Notes: generated from the sequence alone by a model not told the origin. 56,223 bases of DNA from an uncultured bacterium (GCA_949288455.1 CASEKF010000007.1:1-56223); one strand, 5' to 3'. Positions 26,457-35,876 are shown, numbered from the stretch's first letter. Numbers and translations: made by a program.

Positions 26457-27482
26457 ATGAAAATAGCAATAGACGCGATGGGCGGGGATCATGCCCCCGG
26501 AGAAATAATAAAAGGAGCCGCTGAGGCGTCGGCAAATAAGAAAATTCACATTATTTTAGTCGGAGACGAAAAACAAATTAAACGTCATTTACCTGACGGA
26601 ATCAAAAATATATCTATTGAGCATACTGACGAATACGTTGAAATGCATGAAAGTCCGTCTATGGCATTAAGAAAAAAAAGAAGAGCGTCTATTATAGTGG
26701 CTTCGGAGTTAGTTAAACAAAAAAAAGCCGACGCTTTAATTTCGGCAGGAAACACGGGAGCTCTATTAGAAGCGGTGGTATTGCATGTAGGGCGTATAAA
26801 AACGGCTAAAATAAAACGGCCTGCTTTAGCCGTAGTACTTCCCACTTTTAATAAGCCTACTATTTTGCTTGACGCAGGAGCTAATCCGGAATGCAAACCC
26901 GAATATCTTTTGCAATTTGCAAAAATGGGCTGTACTTACGGAAAAAACATACTCAATATCAAAAAACCTAGCGTTGGGCTGTTGAATATCGGTTCGGAAG
27001 ACAATAAAGGAAACTCTTTTATTCAGTCTACGTACGAACTGCTTAGTTCTTCGGATTTGAACTTTAAGGGAAACGTCGAGCCCGGCACAATTATGAACGG
27101 AATAGTCGACGTAGCGGTTGCGGACGGATTCGTCGGAAATATGATCTTAAAAACGGCCGAAGGCACCGGAGAACTTATGACAAAATTAATAAAACGATAT
27201 GTAGCCGAAAGTTTTACGGCGAAACTTGGGGCTCTTCTTATGTCAGGCGTATTTAATAAATTGAAAATAAATATGGATCATTCGGAACATGGAGGAGCTC
27301 TGTTGTTCGGAGTCGACGGCATATGTATAAAAGTTCATGGAAGAGCTAAGTCAGACGCGGTTTTTAACGCTATTAAGCTGGCCGAAAGAATGATAGCTCG
27401 CGATATCATAAAACGTTTTGCCGAAGACATGCTAGCTCAATCTTCCGGGAAAAACATTCTATCGGTCGCGGCGGAAGGTTAA
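26457..27482 (+). CDS. plsX: Phosphate acyltransferase PlsX
   Basis: A protein of 341 residues beginning MKIAIDAMGGDHAPGEIIKGA, the family signature, with SAGNTGALLEAVVLHVGRI and FVGNMILKTAEGTGELM further on. It makes acyl-phosphate from acyl-ACP for phosphatidic acid synthesis at the membrane. It begins a closely spaced run plsX-recG-rsmD-coaD. The ATG follows TTTGGAG 6 nt upstream. Confidence 0.95.
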   Translation: MKIAIDAMGGDHAPGEIIKGAAEASANKKIHIILVGDEKQIKRHLPDGIKNISIEHTDEYVEMHESPSMALRKKRRASIIVASELVKQKKADALISAGNTGALLEAVVLHVGRIKTAKIKRPALAVVLPTFNKPTILLDAGANPECKPEYLLQFAKMGCTYGKNILNIKKPSVGLLNIGSEDNKGNSFIQSTYELLSSSDLNFKGNVEPGTIMNGIVDVAVADGFVGNMILKTAEGTGELMTKLIKRYVAESFTAKLGALLMSGVFNKLKINMDHSEHGGALLFGVDGICIKVHGRAKSDAVFNAIKLAERMIARDIIKRFAEDMLAQSSGKNILSVAAEG

Positions 27483-27488
27483 AATTTT

Positions 27489-29870
27489 ATGACGAGTTAT
27501 ATCGACATGCTTGCGAAACCGATTGCTCTTGAAGAGAAAACAGGTTTCAAAAATCTAGCTGTAATGGGCGGAATAGATAAATATATTTTATCTTTTCTGT
27601 CTAAGGCTTTCCAAGCTGGAGAAATTAATAGAGACTCTTATTTAAAAGCCGCCGAATCTGTCGGACGATACGAAAACTCCGGAACGTCAGAAAGAAAAAC
27701 AATTATAGAATCGGTAAAGGCTCGATTTTTATCTGACGAACGTAATCCCGACGTTCAAAAAACGGCTTTGCAAAAACAAAAACTTAGAGATGCAAAAGCC
27801 GGGTTATCAATGAAAGTCTCCCCTTCTCTTGCAAGCGACGCGCGATATTTGAAAGGCGTCGGCTCAGGATTAGGCAGCAAATTAAAATCCCTTGGAATAA
27901 ACACCGCAGGCGATCTATTTTCTCATTATCCTAGAAGATATGAAGACAGGAGCAATTTAAAAAAGATTATAGACTTGTCTCCGGGAGAATATGAAACCGT
28001 ATTGGTAAAAATTATATCAAAAAAAGAGCGGAAAATAAGGAGAAACCTAAGTATCAGCAATATTATTGCTTCTGACGACACCGGAACAGTTGCGCTAACC
28101 TGGTTCAACCAATCATATAGAACTAAAGCAATGGCGATTGGAGACTTAATTTATGCCTCCGGTAAGCCTGAGCTGAAAACCGGAGGCTTCGAAATAGCCT
28201 CTCCGGAAATAGAAGCCGTATCTGAAGTCAGCATTCATACAAATAGAATCGTTCCAATATACCCTCTTTCAGAAACTATAAGTCAAAGAACGATAAGAAA
28301 AATAGTTAAAACGAATATCGACGTTTTTTACGAAAAATTTTACGATGTAATTCCGCTTCATATAAGGTTAAAACGCGAGTTAATGGATTATAGAGAAGCC
28401 GTAAAAAATATCCATTTTCCGGCTTCAATCGAATCCTTGACGTCTGCGCGAACGCGTTTAAAATATGAGGAACTTTTTTTTTACCAGCTTAGAGCTCTTT
28501 ATTTTAAATTAAGTAAAGAGAAAACTTTAAAAAACAGAACGTATAATTTAGATAAAAATCTTCTTGAACAATTCAAATTAGGACTTCCATTTTCTCTAAC
28601 TTCCGCTCAATCCAGAGTTATTAAGGAGATAATTTTAGATCTTGCCTCTCCTAGTCCAATGAACAGGATGATACAAGGAGACGTAGGCTCAGGCAAAACA
28701 ATCGTAGCCGCGGCGGCGACATACATTGCGGCTAAAAGCGGCTTTCAAGTAGCCGTTATGGCCCCTACTGAAATTCTTGCTATTCAACATTTTAAAAAAT
28801 TTTCGCAATATTTATCTAAATACGGTTTAACTCTGACTTTGCTTACCGGCAGCGCAAAAAAGAAAGAAAGAGAGGACGCTTATCAGAATATAGCTTTAGG
28901 AAACGCGCAAATCGTTATAGGGACTCATGCTTTAATACAAGAAGGCGTAACTTTCGCCAATTTGGGGCTTGTAGTCATAGACGAGCAACATCGATTCGGA
29001 GTATTGCAGAGAACCGAACTTCAGAAAAAAGGATCGAATCCTGATATGCTTGTTATGACCGCTACCCCTATTCCCAGGACTTTGTCTCTGACGTTGTATG
29101 GCGATCTTGAGTCGTCGGCGATCAACGAACTTCCGCCGGGCAGAAAAAAAATAAAATCGTACTGCGTTCCCTTAAACAAACTGTTAGACGCTTGCAAATA
29201 TATAAAACGGGAAATAAAAGAAGGCAGACAAGCATATATAGTTTGCCCTTTAATCGACGAATCTGATAAAATAGAAGCTAAAGCGGCTCTTACCGCCGCG
29301 GAAGAACTTAAAAACGGAGTATTTTCAGACGTTAGAGTAAATTTGATTCATGGTAAAATGAAAAATACCGAAAAAGAACAAATAATGACCGCATTCCTTT
29401 CCCATCAAATTGACGTTCTGATTTCAACTACGGTAATAGAAGTAGGAGTCGACGTTCCAAACGCTACGATTATGGTCATTATGAACGCCGAAAGATTCGG
29501 ATTAGCTCAGCTCCATCAACTGAGAGGACGAATAGGAAGGGGTATTTACGAATCGAAATGTTTTTTTGTAACAGGCTCGTTAAGTTTGGAAGGACGCGCC
29601 AGAATGAACGTTATAGTCTCGGAAAGCGACGGTTTCAAAATAGCGGAAAAAGATTTAGAGCTCAGAGGGCCGGGCGAATTTTACGGAACAAGGCAGCATG
29701 GACTTCCTGAGTTTCAAATAGCCGACCTTTCAAGCGACGGACAAATTGCGGAATATGCGCGTGAAGACGCTTTGGCTATATTAAAATCTAATCCCGAATA
29801 TATCGAACAACCTGAAGTCAAGACAAAAATGCGTCTAATATCAGAAAAACCGTCTGAAATGATTCATTAA
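27489..29870 (+). CDS. recG: ATP-dependent DNA helicase RecG
   Basis: The 793-residue protein has a wedge/OB domain (YLKGVGSGLGSKLKSLGI, DRSNLKKI), Walker A GDVGSGKTIVAAAATYIA, a DEQHRFGVLQR box, TATPIPRTLSLTLYGDLESS, and helicase C-terminal motifs (STTVIEVGVDVPNATIMVI, QLHQLRGRIGRG). It carries a ~110-residue N-terminal extension ahead of the wedge domain, seen in RecG of some phyla but not in E. coli. It regresses stalled forks. It starts 6 nt after plsX. Confidence 0.95.
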   Translation: MTSYIDMLAKPIALEEKTGFKNLAVMGGIDKYILSFLSKAFQAGEINRDSYLKAAESVGRYENSGTSERKTIIESVKARFLSDERNPDVQKTALQKQKLRDAKAGLSMKVSPSLASDARYLKGVGSGLGSKLKSLGINTAGDLFSHYPRRYEDRSNLKKIIDLSPGEYETVLVKIISKKERKIRRNLSISNIIASDDTGTVALTWFNQSYRTKAMAIGDLIYASGKPELKTGGFEIASPEIEAVSEVSIHTNRIVPIYPLSETISQRTIRKIVKTNIDVFYEKFYDVIPLHIRLKRELMDYREAVKNIHFPASIESLTSARTRLKYEELFFYQLRALYFKLSKEKTLKNRTYNLDKNLLEQFKLGLPFSLTSAQSRVIKEIILDLASPSPMNRMIQGDVGSGKTIVAAAATYIAAKSGFQVAVMAPTEILAIQHFKKFSQYLSKYGLTLTLLTGSAKKKEREDAYQNIALGNAQIVIGTHALIQEGVTFANLGLVVIDEQHRFGVLQRTELQKKGSNPDMLVMTATPIPRTLSLTLYGDLESSAINELPPGRKKIKSYCVPLNKLLDACKYIKREIKEGRQAYIVCPLIDESDKIEAKAALTAAEELKNGVFSDVRVNLIHGKMKNTEKEQIMTAFLSHQIDVLISTTVIEVGVDVPNATIMVIMNAERFGLAQLHQLRGRIGRGIYESKCFFVTGSLSLEGRARMNVIVSESDGFKIAEKDLELRGPGEFYGTRQHGLPEFQIADLSSDGQIAEYAREDALAILKSNPEYIEQPEVKTKMRLISEKPSEMIH

Positions 29871-29886
29871 AAAGGAGGGCAAAAAC

Positions 29887-30438
29887 GTGCGGATACAAGG
29901 AGGAAGCTTAAGGGGAAGAAAGATAAAAGCTCCTTCTGCAAAAGATATAAGACCTACCTCTCAGATGATAAAAGAGGCTTTGTTCGACATACTTGGAGAT
30001 AAAATCCACGGGGCTAGATTTCTCGATTTATTTGCAGGTTTTGGAACTATAGGCATAGAAGCGGTAAGCAGAAACGCTGAAAGCGTCGTTTTCGTCGATA
30101 AAAATAAATATGCTCTTTCGATAATAAGAGAAAATCTTTATAATATAGGTCTGAATTCTTTATGTAAAACTATCAATTCTGAAGCGATAAAAGCTATAAA
30201 AGAAAGACTAAGCGACTCCTTCGACGTTATTTTTATAGATCCGCCTTATAACTACGAATATTACGACGAAGTTATTCGGGGTATATTTGAGAAACGTATT
30301 TTAAAACCTGACGGCCTTATCATAATAGAACATTATCATAAGACGAAGCTTACGTCGGAAGTTTTTGAAATATTAAAAATAAGAAAATACGGCCAAACGA
30401 CTTTAACATTTTTAAAAAATCATACTCAAGAGGTTTAA
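29887..30438 (+). CDS. rsmD: 16S rRNA (guanine(966)-N(2))-methyltransferase RsmD
   Basis: A 183-residue protein with MRIQGGSLRGRKIKAPS at the N-terminus, RPTSQMIKEALFDIL, LDLFAGFGTIGIEAVSR (SAM motif I) and FIDPPYNYEYYD (catalytic DPPY). The GTG start has a strong AGGAGGG site 7 nt upstream. It lies directly before coaD, a common pairing. Confidence 0.94.
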   Translation: MRIQGGSLRGRKIKAPSAKDIRPTSQMIKEALFDILGDKIHGARFLDLFAGFGTIGIEAVSRNAESVVFVDKNKYALSIIRENLYNIGLNSLCKTINSEAIKAIKERLSDSFDVIFIDPPYNYEYYDEVIRGIFEKRILKPDGLIIIEHYHKTKLTSEVFEILKIRKYGQTTLTFLKNHTQEV

Positions 30439-30440
30439 AA

Positions 30441-30944
30441 ATGAAAACGGCAGTTTATCCAGGCAGCTTTGATCCCGTGACTATGGGACATATGAATATA
30501 ATAGAACGCTCCGCCGGTCTTTTTGACGAAGTTATAATAGCAGTGTTAAGAAATTCCAGTAAAATTCCTCTTTTCACTATTGAAGAAAGAGTTAAACTCT
30601 TAAAAATAGCTACGAAAAAGTTCCCTACGGTTCGCGTAGAAACGTTTTCGGGGCTACTAGTCAATTATCTTGAAACTAAAAAAGTAAATATAATAATAAG
30701 AGGATTAAGAGCTGTGTCAGATTTTGAAAACGAATATTCTATGGCTCTTATGAATAAAAAATTAAAACATAATATAGAAACCGTTTTTATGATTACAGAA
30801 GATAAATACGCTTTTCTAAGTTCTAGCAAAATTAAAGAAATATATAGACATGGAGGCAGAGCAAAAGATCTTCTTCCCGAAAACACCGAGCAGTTTCTTA
30901 TTAAAAAGATAGAATCAAAGTTAGAATCCCGAGAAAAATTTTAA
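30441..30944 (+). CDS. coaD: Pantetheine-phosphate adenylyltransferase
   Basis: A 167-residue protein with YPGSFDPVTMGHMNIIERS (the T/HxGH nucleotidyltransferase motif), IIRGLRAVSDFENEYSMALMN and FLSSSKIKEIYRHGG. It makes dephospho-CoA. It starts 2 nt after the rsmD stop. Confidence 0.96.
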   Translation: MKTAVYPGSFDPVTMGHMNIIERSAGLFDEVIIAVLRNSSKIPLFTIEERVKLLKIATKKFPTVRVETFSGLLVNYLETKKVNIIIRGLRAVSDFENEYSMALMNKKLKHNIETVFMITEDKYAFLSSSKIKEIYRHGGRAKDLLPENTEQFLIKKIESKLESREKF

Positions 30945-30970
30945 ACGTGGAAAGAACGGGAATTTTAAAA

Positions 30971-31537
30971 ATGAGCATATTCAGAATTTTGGATAAAATG
31001 GAAAATGCGCTTGTAAACGCTCCGGCTTTAATATGGCCTTTTGAAGAGCGAGCTTTTATCAATAGATATAAATTTATCAGTTTGATAGAAAACTGCAGAT
31101 CAGCTATTCCGGATGAAATGAAAAGGGCGCGATCAATTTCTCAGGAAAGCGATAAAATCTTTAAAGAAGCTAAATTAAAAGCGGACAAACATCTAAGGCA
31201 AGCGCAAGAAGCGGCGGATGAAATATTAAGAAACGCTCAAGCTGAAGCGGCAAAAAAAATTGCGGAAAACGAAATAGTTTTAAGAGCTAAAGAACAAGCT
31301 CAAAATATACTAAAACAAGCTAATGGAGAATCGCTCAAAGTTAAAGAAGACGCCGAACGGTATTGCTTGGAATTGAAAAATTCAGCGGAAGCGGAAGCTA
31401 TGAAAATTACTTCGGACGCTAAAAACCAGGCGAAAGAAATTCAAGACGCGGCTGATAAATATATGGACGGCATATTTTCGCGTTTAGAAAGCGACGCTAA
31501 GAAAATACTGAAAATTATAGAAGAAAATAAACGTTGA
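30971..31537 (+). CDS. Coiled-coil protein linked to coaD (ATPase-like/DivIVA-like small protein)
   Basis: The protein has about 188 residues from ATG 30971; an in-frame GTG at 30947 would add eight. The N-terminus (MSIFRILDKMENALVNAP, then FISLIENCRSAIPDEMKRA) matches proteins encoded after coaD in many Clostridia, often labelled ATPase or ATP synthase subunit B-like. The rest is one long Ala/Glu/Lys coiled coil. No catalytic motif is seen, so 'ATPase' is not supported. Function unknown; polar or division-site scaffolding is speculative. Confidence 0.7.
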   Translation: MSIFRILDKMENALVNAPALIWPFEERAFINRYKFISLIENCRSAIPDEMKRARSISQESDKIFKEAKLKADKHLRQAQEAADEILRNAQAEAAKKIAENEIVLRAKEQAQNILKQANGESLKVKEDAERYCLELKNSAEAEAMKITSDAKNQAKEIQDAADKYMDGIFSRLESDAKKILKIIEENKR

Positions 31538-31618
31538 CAAAATCAACCGCAAATATTATTTTGTTCAGAGCAAACTATTTATCTATCGCTTCATTATTTT
31601 TATAACGCGGTTTGAATC

Positions 31619-31628
31619 GGGGGGGGGG
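31619..31628 (+). repeat. G10 homopolymer overlapping a ribosome-binding site
   Basis: Ten consecutive G residues precede AGTAATTAT-ATG. The 3' end of the run (GGGAG) is the only Shine-Dalgarno candidate of the gene at 31638. Such a tract is out of character in this AT-rich sequence. Confidence 0.85.
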
Positions 31629-31637
31629 AGTAATTAT

Positions 31638-32687
31638 ATGAAATTAAAGTTATTTGCAATCATATTAACGCTTACGCTTCTCCTGATTTTAGGAGAAACT
31701 TTAGAAGCCGGCTCTGTCCGTTCGAAAGAAAGCGATCTTGAGTCTTATCTAAAAAAAATAAAGACGATGGATCCTTACGCCGTAATAACAGGTTGGTTTA
31801 ACGATTGGAGAGACGTTTCCATATATAGGTCAAAAGCCGGTTATCATCTTGGTTACGATATTGGACTTTTAAAAGATTTTCCGGTTCCTTCAGGGTGGAA
31901 AGGCGTCGTAACCTCGATAGTTCCTTGGAGCGATAAAGAATGGGGAATCACAGTTCTGACGCCCGAAGGATATTTTATAACGTTTGGACATCTTTGCCCT
32001 TTCCCTTCCGTAAAAGTAGGAACGATAGTCGAGCCTGGTATGACAATAGGTACGATAGCGGTAGATCATGTAGATATAAAAGTAACCGACGGAAAAGGAA
32101 GGTATATAGATATAGGAAAAACTTCGGGCTTGCTCGCTATAGATCCAAACGTATCTTTTTATTTCGACCCTTTAACGTTAAACAATTCCTCAATAAATAT
32201 AGAAAGCGTAGCAAAAGCGAAACAAAAAGAACTTTCTATGTTGACCGGCAGCGTCAAAATCTTAAATGACTATCTTAAAACTGAAACCGATATATTGCAA
32301 GAAACGCATAAAAAAGCTCGGAAAAGCGAAAAATTTTATAAAGATAACCTTATAAGCAAACACGAATACGACTTGAATATAAATAAAGAGAAAAATCAAA
32401 AAGAGAAAGTTCTTAACCTTAAGAAAAGATTGGATATTCAGACTGGAAAAATACAAGAATTGAGATCCTTTCTTTCCAAGCATGGATATAAAGAACTTCC
32501 GCAAAATAAAAGTAAAAAAGTTATAGCCAATTCTGATCAAGAACGTCTTAAAAAAGCGGAAAATGAGATGAAGAAGTATCAAAATTTATATTATGAGGGA
32601 GCGGTATCTAAAAAGGAAGCTGAAAACAAGGAATTAGAATATAAAAGATTAAAGCTGGAAATAATGCTTAAAACCGAAGAAAACTAA
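31638..32687 (+). CDS. Exported protein with degenerate M23 (LytM-like) domain and C-terminal coiled coil
   Basis: The protein has 349 residues, with a signal peptide at 1-24 (LFAIILTLTLLLILGETLEAG). Residues about 45-165 resemble a LytM/M23 fold: HLGYDIGL (counterpart of HxGxD), GYFITFGHLCP (counterpart of YxHLS) and VDHVDIKVTD where HLHFE is expected. The last His motif is changed, so hydrolase activity is doubtful and an activator role, as for EnvC/NlpD, is more likely. Residues about 190-349 are coiled coil. The start lies just after a G10 tract. Confidence 0.65.
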   Translation: MKLKLFAIILTLTLLLILGETLEAGSVRSKESDLESYLKKIKTMDPYAVITGWFNDWRDVSIYRSKAGYHLGYDIGLLKDFPVPSGWKGVVTSIVPWSDKEWGITVLTPEGYFITFGHLCPFPSVKVGTIVEPGMTIGTIAVDHVDIKVTDGKGRYIDIGKTSGLLAIDPNVSFYFDPLTLNNSSINIESVAKAKQKELSMLTGSVKILNDYLKTETDILQETHKKARKSEKFYKDNLISKHEYDLNINKEKNQKEKVLNLKKRLDIQTGKIQELRSFLSKHGYKELPQNKSKKVIANSDQERLKKAENEMKKYQNLYYEGAVSKKEAENKELEYKRLKLEIMLKTEEN

Positions 32688-32754
32688 AATTTATACGCGG
32701 CAGTTATATGCCATTCCAATAATTCTGAGCATTCTATAAATACCCGTTTAAATT

Positions 32755-33552
32755 ATGCAGAATATAAAAATGATTATAGAATACGACGGTTCTTTTTTTC
32801 ATGGCTTTCAGAAACAAAAGAGACTTCGTTTACCTACGGTTCAAGATTTACTAGAGCAAACTTTATCCGAAATATTAAGCGAAAATATTCTTACTATAGG
32901 CGCAGGACGTACAGATACCGGGGTTCATGCGTTAAATCAAACGGTTTCTTTTAAATATTCAGGTAAGATGCCGCCAAATGAAATTAAACGAGCTTTAAAC
33001 GCGATTTTGAGAGAGAAAATTATAATAAAATCTTGCGTATATGTTCCCGACTCTTTTCACGCGCGTTTTTCGGCAAAAAAAAGAACTTACAGGTATTATA
33101 TACTTAATTTAAAAGACTTTCCGGCAATAGGGAAAGAATACGTTTACAATATACGAGAAAAACTTAATATAGACTCTATGAAATCAGCGGCTAATTTATT
33201 CATAGGAGAAAAAGATTTTAAAGGTTTTTCGTCATGCGTAGAAGACAACAGATCTACGATTAGAAGAGTATTCTCTTCAAATATTTATACCGGACAAGAA
33301 TTTGTAAACTTATACGGAGGAATTGAAATACCCATAAAATCTTCTTGGATAGAATACTTAATAATTTACGAAACTGCGGCCAACGGGTTTTTAAGAAGTA
33401 TGGTGCGTATGATGACTGGGATGTTAATACGCATCGGCAGAGGAAAATGCAAGGAAAACGAAATACTAAAAATAATAGCGACTAAGGATTCGTCTTTAGT
33501 ACATTCCCCCGCCCCGCCCCACGCTTTATTCTTATCAGAAGTGGACTATTAA
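32755..33552 (+). CDS. truA: tRNA pseudouridine(38-40) synthase TruA
   Basis: A 265-residue protein with IIEYDGSFFHGFQKQ, GAGRTDTGVHALNQTVSF (catalytic Asp in RTDTGVHA), FHARFSAKKRTYRYYI and FLRSMVRMMTGMLIRIGRG. Length and motif order are standard. It stands 67 nt after the M23-like gene. Confidence 0.95.
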   Translation: MQNIKMIIEYDGSFFHGFQKQKRLRLPTVQDLLEQTLSEILSENILTIGAGRTDTGVHALNQTVSFKYSGKMPPNEIKRALNAILREKIIIKSCVYVPDSFHARFSAKKRTYRYYILNLKDFPAIGKEYVYNIREKLNIDSMKSAANLFIGEKDFKGFSSCVEDNRSTIRRVFSSNIYTGQEFVNLYGGIEIPIKSSWIEYLIIYETAANGFLRSMVRMMTGMLIRIGRGKCKENEILKIIATKDSSLVHSPAPPHALFLSEVDY

Positions 33553-33633
33553 ATTTAAGCAGGTTTTTTTATCGCTTCCGAAGAATCTGCATAAATAACT
33601 TAAAAATAAATATTGTAATTTAGGAGGAATCTT

Positions 33634-33924
33634 ATGAGCGAACTGACAGGCGTCGATTATGAAAAAAAACTGGAGGAAATCGGAGAAAAATTGGGCCTTC
33701 TTATAAATAAAGCTTCCAGCGAAGAAAAGGCTAAAATGAAAGAGATGATGGCAGAAGTAGACGCGTTCGTAAAAGAAGAAAATAAAAACGGAAAATATTA
33801 CGATAAAAGCGCTCTCTTTGCGGCGGCGCTCATTGCGGAACCTTCGTTTCCGGATGAAATTAAAGACGTAGCGAAAGAATATATAGAAGCCGATTATTTG
33901 TTTTTAAAATCAAAAGAGAACTGA
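33634..33924 (+). CDS. Small acidic helical protein of unknown function
   Basis: A 96-residue cytosolic protein rich in Glu and Lys, with predicted helices (VDYEKKLEEIGEKLGLLINKA; KAKMKEMMAEVDAFVKEENK) and no Cys or membrane segment. A strong AGGAGG precedes the ATG. I do not recognise the family. It precedes the three paralogous membrane proteins by about 100 nt, so a functional link is possible but not shown. Confidence 0.5.
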   Translation: MSELTGVDYEKKLEEIGEKLGLLINKASSEEKAKMKEMMAEVDAFVKEENKNGKYYDKSALFAAALIAEPSFPDEIKDVAKEYIEADYLFLKSKEN

Positions 33925-34026
33925 TTTTATCTTTTTATGGGGTTATTAGCGGTCAATTATTAAGCGTTCAAGATTCTATAAATTTTCTTAACGATAATTC
34001 TCGTAGAGGAGGTTTATTCATATCGT

Positions 34027-34683
34027 ATGGACTCTTTTAATAATAGCGAAAGACAGCGTGAAAAATATAATTCTCAGGGGCTTTTTAATAAACAATCTGC
34101 CTCAGGAGCTTTTATAAAAGCCGATCAATCGAAAAGCCAAAGCGATTCGGAACAAATGCAAAACGCTCCCAATGTCGAAATTACGTCAGTCGAACCTCCG
34201 AAAATTGCATCGGCTAAGACTTTAGAGCCGGAACGGACTAGCAATTCAATAGCGGAAGATCCTACGGGTAAAGCCTCAAGAGAGAAATATAAGCATATTT
34301 CTATATATTCGGCTTTTCCATCCGGAAACGATCCAAGTTATCTAACTTGTATGCCTCCGTTAAATTGGGGAGCTTTCGGCTTTTCTTGGCTATGGTTATT
34401 TTTCAACGTTAATAAACTATGGGGATTAATATCAGGTCTGGCAATATTAATTTTAAGTCTTTTAGGTTGTTATCCTCTAACTCTAGTTATAAATTTATAT
34501 CTTTTATATAAAGGAAACGAGCTTACTTGGAAATATAAGAAATACGAGAATTATATAGAATTTAAAAATCTTCAAAGAACTTGGAATACGTATTTCTTTA
34601 TCATTGCCGGAACTATTGTAATCTTAAATTTTATTTACAGAATTCTAGGTATTATAGGGATTATAGAGATAAGTAGACTTTAG
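34027..34683 (+). CDS. NWGAF-motif small membrane protein, paralog 1 (DUF2628-like)
   Basis: The 218-residue protein has a disordered, Ser/Gln/Glu-rich N-terminal 95 residues followed by the motif FPSGNDPSYLTCMPPLNWGAFGFSWLWLFFNVNKLWG. Next come a hydrophobic hairpin, LYLLYKGNELTWKYKKYENYIEFKNLQRTWN and a last hydrophobic helix. The shared core recalls the DUF2628 type of short membrane protein; Trp-rich helices point inward to the bilayer. First of three tandem paralogs. Preceded by AGAGGAGG. Function unknown. Confidence 0.6.
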   Translation: MDSFNNSERQREKYNSQGLFNKQSASGAFIKADQSKSQSDSEQMQNAPNVEITSVEPPKIASAKTLEPERTSNSIAEDPTGKASREKYKHISIYSAFPSGNDPSYLTCMPPLNWGAFGFSWLWLFFNVNKLWGLISGLAILILSLLGCYPLTLVINLYLLYKGNELTWKYKKYENYIEFKNLQRTWNTYFFIIAGTIVILNFIYRILGIIGIIEISRL

Positions 34684-34709
34684 ATATTATTTAGGAGGTT
34701 AACTAAACA

Positions 34710-35249
34710 ATGGATAACAACCCAAACAATATGGGTCAGGATCCTTTTCAATTTAATTATACGGATCATACGCCTATGAATAATAACGGCTATATGACTC
34801 AGTCGGCTCAGCAAACTTCTACGATATTCAATGAGCTGTATCAAGAGACTTTGCCTTCAGGAAATAATCCTTATGATCTTGATAAATTGCCTAAATTTAA
34901 TTGGGGAGCCTGTATTTTCACCTGGTTTTGGGCAATTTTTAATATTAATCCGGCTTGGGGCATTATTAGTTTGATTGCGATAACCGTATTATCCTTAGTT
35001 CTCTCTTTGCTTATTACTCCTATAGGATCCTTTTTGGTCTCTATAGGAGCTATGGTCTTCTTCGGTCTGAAAGGTAACGAACTGTCTTGGAAATATAGGA
35101 AATATGAAAGTATAAGGTTACTTGTAGAAATTCAAAAAAAATGGACTATCGCAGGAATAATTTACATCTGCGTATCTCTACTGTTTTTTATAGCTTTTGT
35201 AACGATAGGAGGAGTTCTTTTCGCTTCATTGCTATCGGACGTTTTTTAA
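34710..35249 (+). CDS. NWGAF-motif small membrane protein, paralog 2 (DUF2628-like)
   Basis: A 179-residue protein with the same core as its neighbours: LPSGNNPYDLDKLPKFNWGACIFTWFWAIFNINPAWG, a hydrophobic hairpin, GLKGNELSWKYRKYESIRLLVEIQKKW and a terminal hydrophobic helix. The N-terminal 40 residues are Asn/Gln-rich and differ from the other two. AGGAGG precedes the start, 26 nt after paralog 1. Confidence 0.6.
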   Translation: MDNNPNNMGQDPFQFNYTDHTPMNNNGYMTQSAQQTSTIFNELYQETLPSGNNPYDLDKLPKFNWGACIFTWFWAIFNINPAWGIISLIAITVLSLVLSLLITPIGSFLVSIGAMVFFGLKGNELSWKYRKYESIRLLVEIQKKWTIAGIIYICVSLLFFIAFVTIGGVLFASLLSDVF

Positions 35250-35321
35250 AGTCTGACAACTTGCAATAGACAAAAACAAAAGCAAAATTAAAAATTATCA
35301 TTAACGGGCGAATTTATATAA

Positions 35322-35876
35322 ATGAACGATCTAACTAAATATGCGTTAAATACAACTAACGCTTTAATAAATACCCAAGATAAAAGCGAAACTGCGGCAA
35401 AAGCGGAAAGCGCGATAGGAAGCGAAACTGCGGCAAAAGCGGAAAACGCGATAGGAAGCGAAATTCAAGAATTTGGACAATCTAACTATCAAACTCAATA
35501 CGATACGCTTCCTTCAGGAAATGATCCGGCTTTAATGGAACATATAAAAGGATGGAATTGGGGAGCTTTTTTCTTTAATTGGATTTGGCTTATTCCTATT
35601 AATATAGGCTTGGCAATCGTAATATTCTTTGCCAACATGTTTACATGCGGACTGGCCAACTTAATATTTTCTATATATTTAGGAATAAAAGGAAATGAAT
35701 TGGCTTGGACAAACGTCCATTTTAGAGACGTGGAAGAATTTAAAGAAATCCAAAAGAGATGGTCTATAGCAGGTTTAGTATGCGTATTTTTACCTATGAT
35801 AGGGGCCTCGATATTCGTAATATTATGCGCAGCCGTTTTTTTCTCGAGCTTAGTTTCAGCAATACAAGGAAAGTAA
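35322..35876 (+). CDS. NWGAF-motif small membrane protein, paralog 3, with duplicated 12-residue N-terminal repeat
   Basis: A 184-residue protein with DTLPSGNDPALMEHIKGWNWGAFFFNWIWLIPINIG, a hairpin, GIKGNELAWTNVHFRDVEEFKEIQKRWSIAG and a terminal hydrophobic helix. The soluble N-terminus contains SETAAKAESAIG twice in tandem, encoded by the 36-bp DNA repeat at 35385-35456. Third of three paralogs; followed by a hairpin terminator. Confidence 0.6.
   Translation: MNDLTKYALNTTNALINTQDKSETAAKAESAIGSETAAKAENAIGSEIQEFGQSNYQTQYDTLPSGNDPALMEHIKGWNWGAFFFNWIWLIPINIGLAIVIFFANMFTCGLANLIFSIYLGIKGNELAWTNVHFRDVEEFKEIQKRWSIAGLVCVFLPMIGASIFVILCAAVFFSSLVSAIQGK
35385..35456 (+). repeat. Two tandem 36-bp units inside paralog 3
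   Basis: Units 35385-35420 and 35421-35456 differ at one base (AGCGCG versus AACGCG). They encode SETAAKAESAIG and SETAAKAENAIG, and partial unit sequence (AGCGAAA) follows. Confidence 0.9.
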
